Source: Symbiodinium natans (taxonomy: Eukaryota; Sar; Dinophyceae; Suessiales; Symbiodiniaceae). Taken from it: a stretch of 60,000 nt of DNA. Under the pieces are notes generated by a model. It had not been told where the DNA came from and did not search any database. It was given only the letters and a program-made list of their open reading frames with translations. This document shows positions 59,074-60,000 of this stretch, one piece after another; the first letter of the stretch is position 1; every line of letters starts with the position of its first letter. The translations under genes and the position numbers were made by a program. The stretch spans positions 64,001-124,000 of the forward strand of contig CAJNDS010002389.1 of NCBI GenBank assembly GCA_905221605.1, written 5' to 3'.

Positions 59074-60000
59074 GACTTACGTGACAGCAGCGTGCCCTCG
59101 TGGGAACGTCAAGTTTTCCTCCAAAGAGCCAAATCAAGCCCTGGTCCCTAAGATATTGGGTTCAAGTTTTCTTCCAAAGAGCCAAATCGCAAGCCCTGGT
59201 CCCTAAGATTTTTGGGTTCAAGTTTTCTTCCAATCTAAGAACATGTCTGGCGACCCCGAAAAGACATAGACTCCCAGTTTCCCACGTGACAGCCTCGTAC
59301 CCTCGTCGGAATGGGTTTGGTAATAACAAAACCCGAGTGCCAGCTTCCAAATAAACCCTATTTAAGCCACCCACCCCCCCCCCCCCCCCCCCCGGGTTAT
59401 CCACGCTTTTTTGTGGTTATCCACGCTTTTTGTGGTTGCGAGCCAATTAGATCGTTCACGGGCCGCGGTGACCCCTGAACTCCCCCACCCCCTCCTCCAA
59501 TAGCCCAATCCCCTACATAACGTAAATGCATGCAATCCTTGAGATGTCAACACTGGGCACAGCGACCTTCTCCCCTCCCCTCCCTTCCGCTCCGCTGCGC
59601 TCCCTGGTTTTTGCAAAGGCTTTTTTTCAGGGCTACATCTCTAAACCCCTATCGGTTCAGGTTTAAGTCTTATAAAAAGAGAGGCACCGAAACCCTATAG
59701 GGTTCAGGGCTTAAAGCCGATAGGGTTTAGGGTTAAACCTGAACCTGAACCTTTAGATCCATAGGGTTTCAAGGTTAAGCAATTACACCTAAACCCTTAA
59801 CCTTTAATCCTACACGGTTAATAGGTTTGAAGATTTTAAAATCTAGGTATTTAAACCTAAGCCCATAGAGTTTAAACCTTAAGGGTTTACGCTTTAGGCA
59901 TCTAAACCTGCACCCTTTAGGGTCAGAACCCTGAAAGCCTATAGGGCTCTACAAGGCTGAAAAGTTTTAACCGCGGCGCTGAAGCTATACATGCCCAGAC
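59074..60000 (+). repeat. End of copy B and start of new sequence
   Basis: Follows copy A (50318-51224) with a 9-20 bp deletion near 59549 ('gagatgtcaacactgggc'), until 59965. From 59966 ('tttaaccgcggcgctgaagc') it is unlike the spacer after copy A. Confidence 0.85.

Larger units (their letters stand above)
52024..59965 (+). repeat. Large duplicated segment, copy B
   Basis: Same layout as copy A with offsets of about 11.5 kb at the left end and 8.74-8.76 kb from the 89-bp repeats to the right end. Differences are mostly repeat-number changes and rare substitutions, so the duplication is recent or kept alike by conversion. Confidence 0.9.

Overview
The window looks like nuclear DNA of a eukaryotic microbe, most likely a dinoflagellate or close relative. 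The signs are very many interstitial blocks of the plant/algal telomere motif TTTAGGG/CCCTAAA in both orientations, very short GC3-rich exons, apparent GC and GA splice donors beside GT, and two protein families common in dinoflagellates (a Mei2-like RNA-binding domain and a C5 DNA methyltransferase). The taxon is an inference. There is no bacterial-type gene, rRNA, tRNA or CRISPR that I can support.

Region 1, about 0.3-40.5 kb: short exon islands (30-110 nt, a few longer) between TTTAGGG/CCCTAAA tracts and small terminal-inverted-repeat (MITE-like) elements. Most islands that can be oriented read on the minus strand. They share one layout: intron ending in CCCTAAACCC(n)AG, exon, intron starting G(T)TTAGGG. 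The intron ends are thus made of telomere-type repeats in inverted orientation. The best case is the 27.7-35.5 kb minus-strand set, where exons join in phase into the C-terminal RRM of a Mei2-like protein, and where one 162-bp intron (34456-34617) is almost only TTTAGGG repeat. A second minus-strand set at 38.6-40.45 kb carries motifs like a C5 cytosine methyltransferase. From 6.7 to 25.7 kb there are further minus-strand exons of unrecognised proteins. The first 5.7 kb has exon-like islands whose strand cannot be decided by eye.

Region 2, about 40.5-60 kb: a higher-order repeat with no convincing gene. A segment of about 8-11 kb is present twice (about 40505-51224 and 52024-59965), separated by about 0.8 kb of unique plus AT-rich DNA. 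Each copy holds, in order: a MITE, an array of AT-rich palindromes between poly-G/poly-C blocks, a GGT minisatellite, an array of about 89 bp units, and two tandem copies of a 2.4-2.75 kb block built mainly from a 55-bp repeat. A 0.67 kb fold-back element follows. Long open frames here are repeat translations, not genes.

The most interesting signal is the link between telomere-type repeats, introns and mobile elements. The same repeat forms intron ends, sits inside MITEs that it interrupts, and in one place is bracketed by a 21-bp direct duplication. This suggests that telomeric repeats have been inserted repeatedly into this genome and that some became introns.
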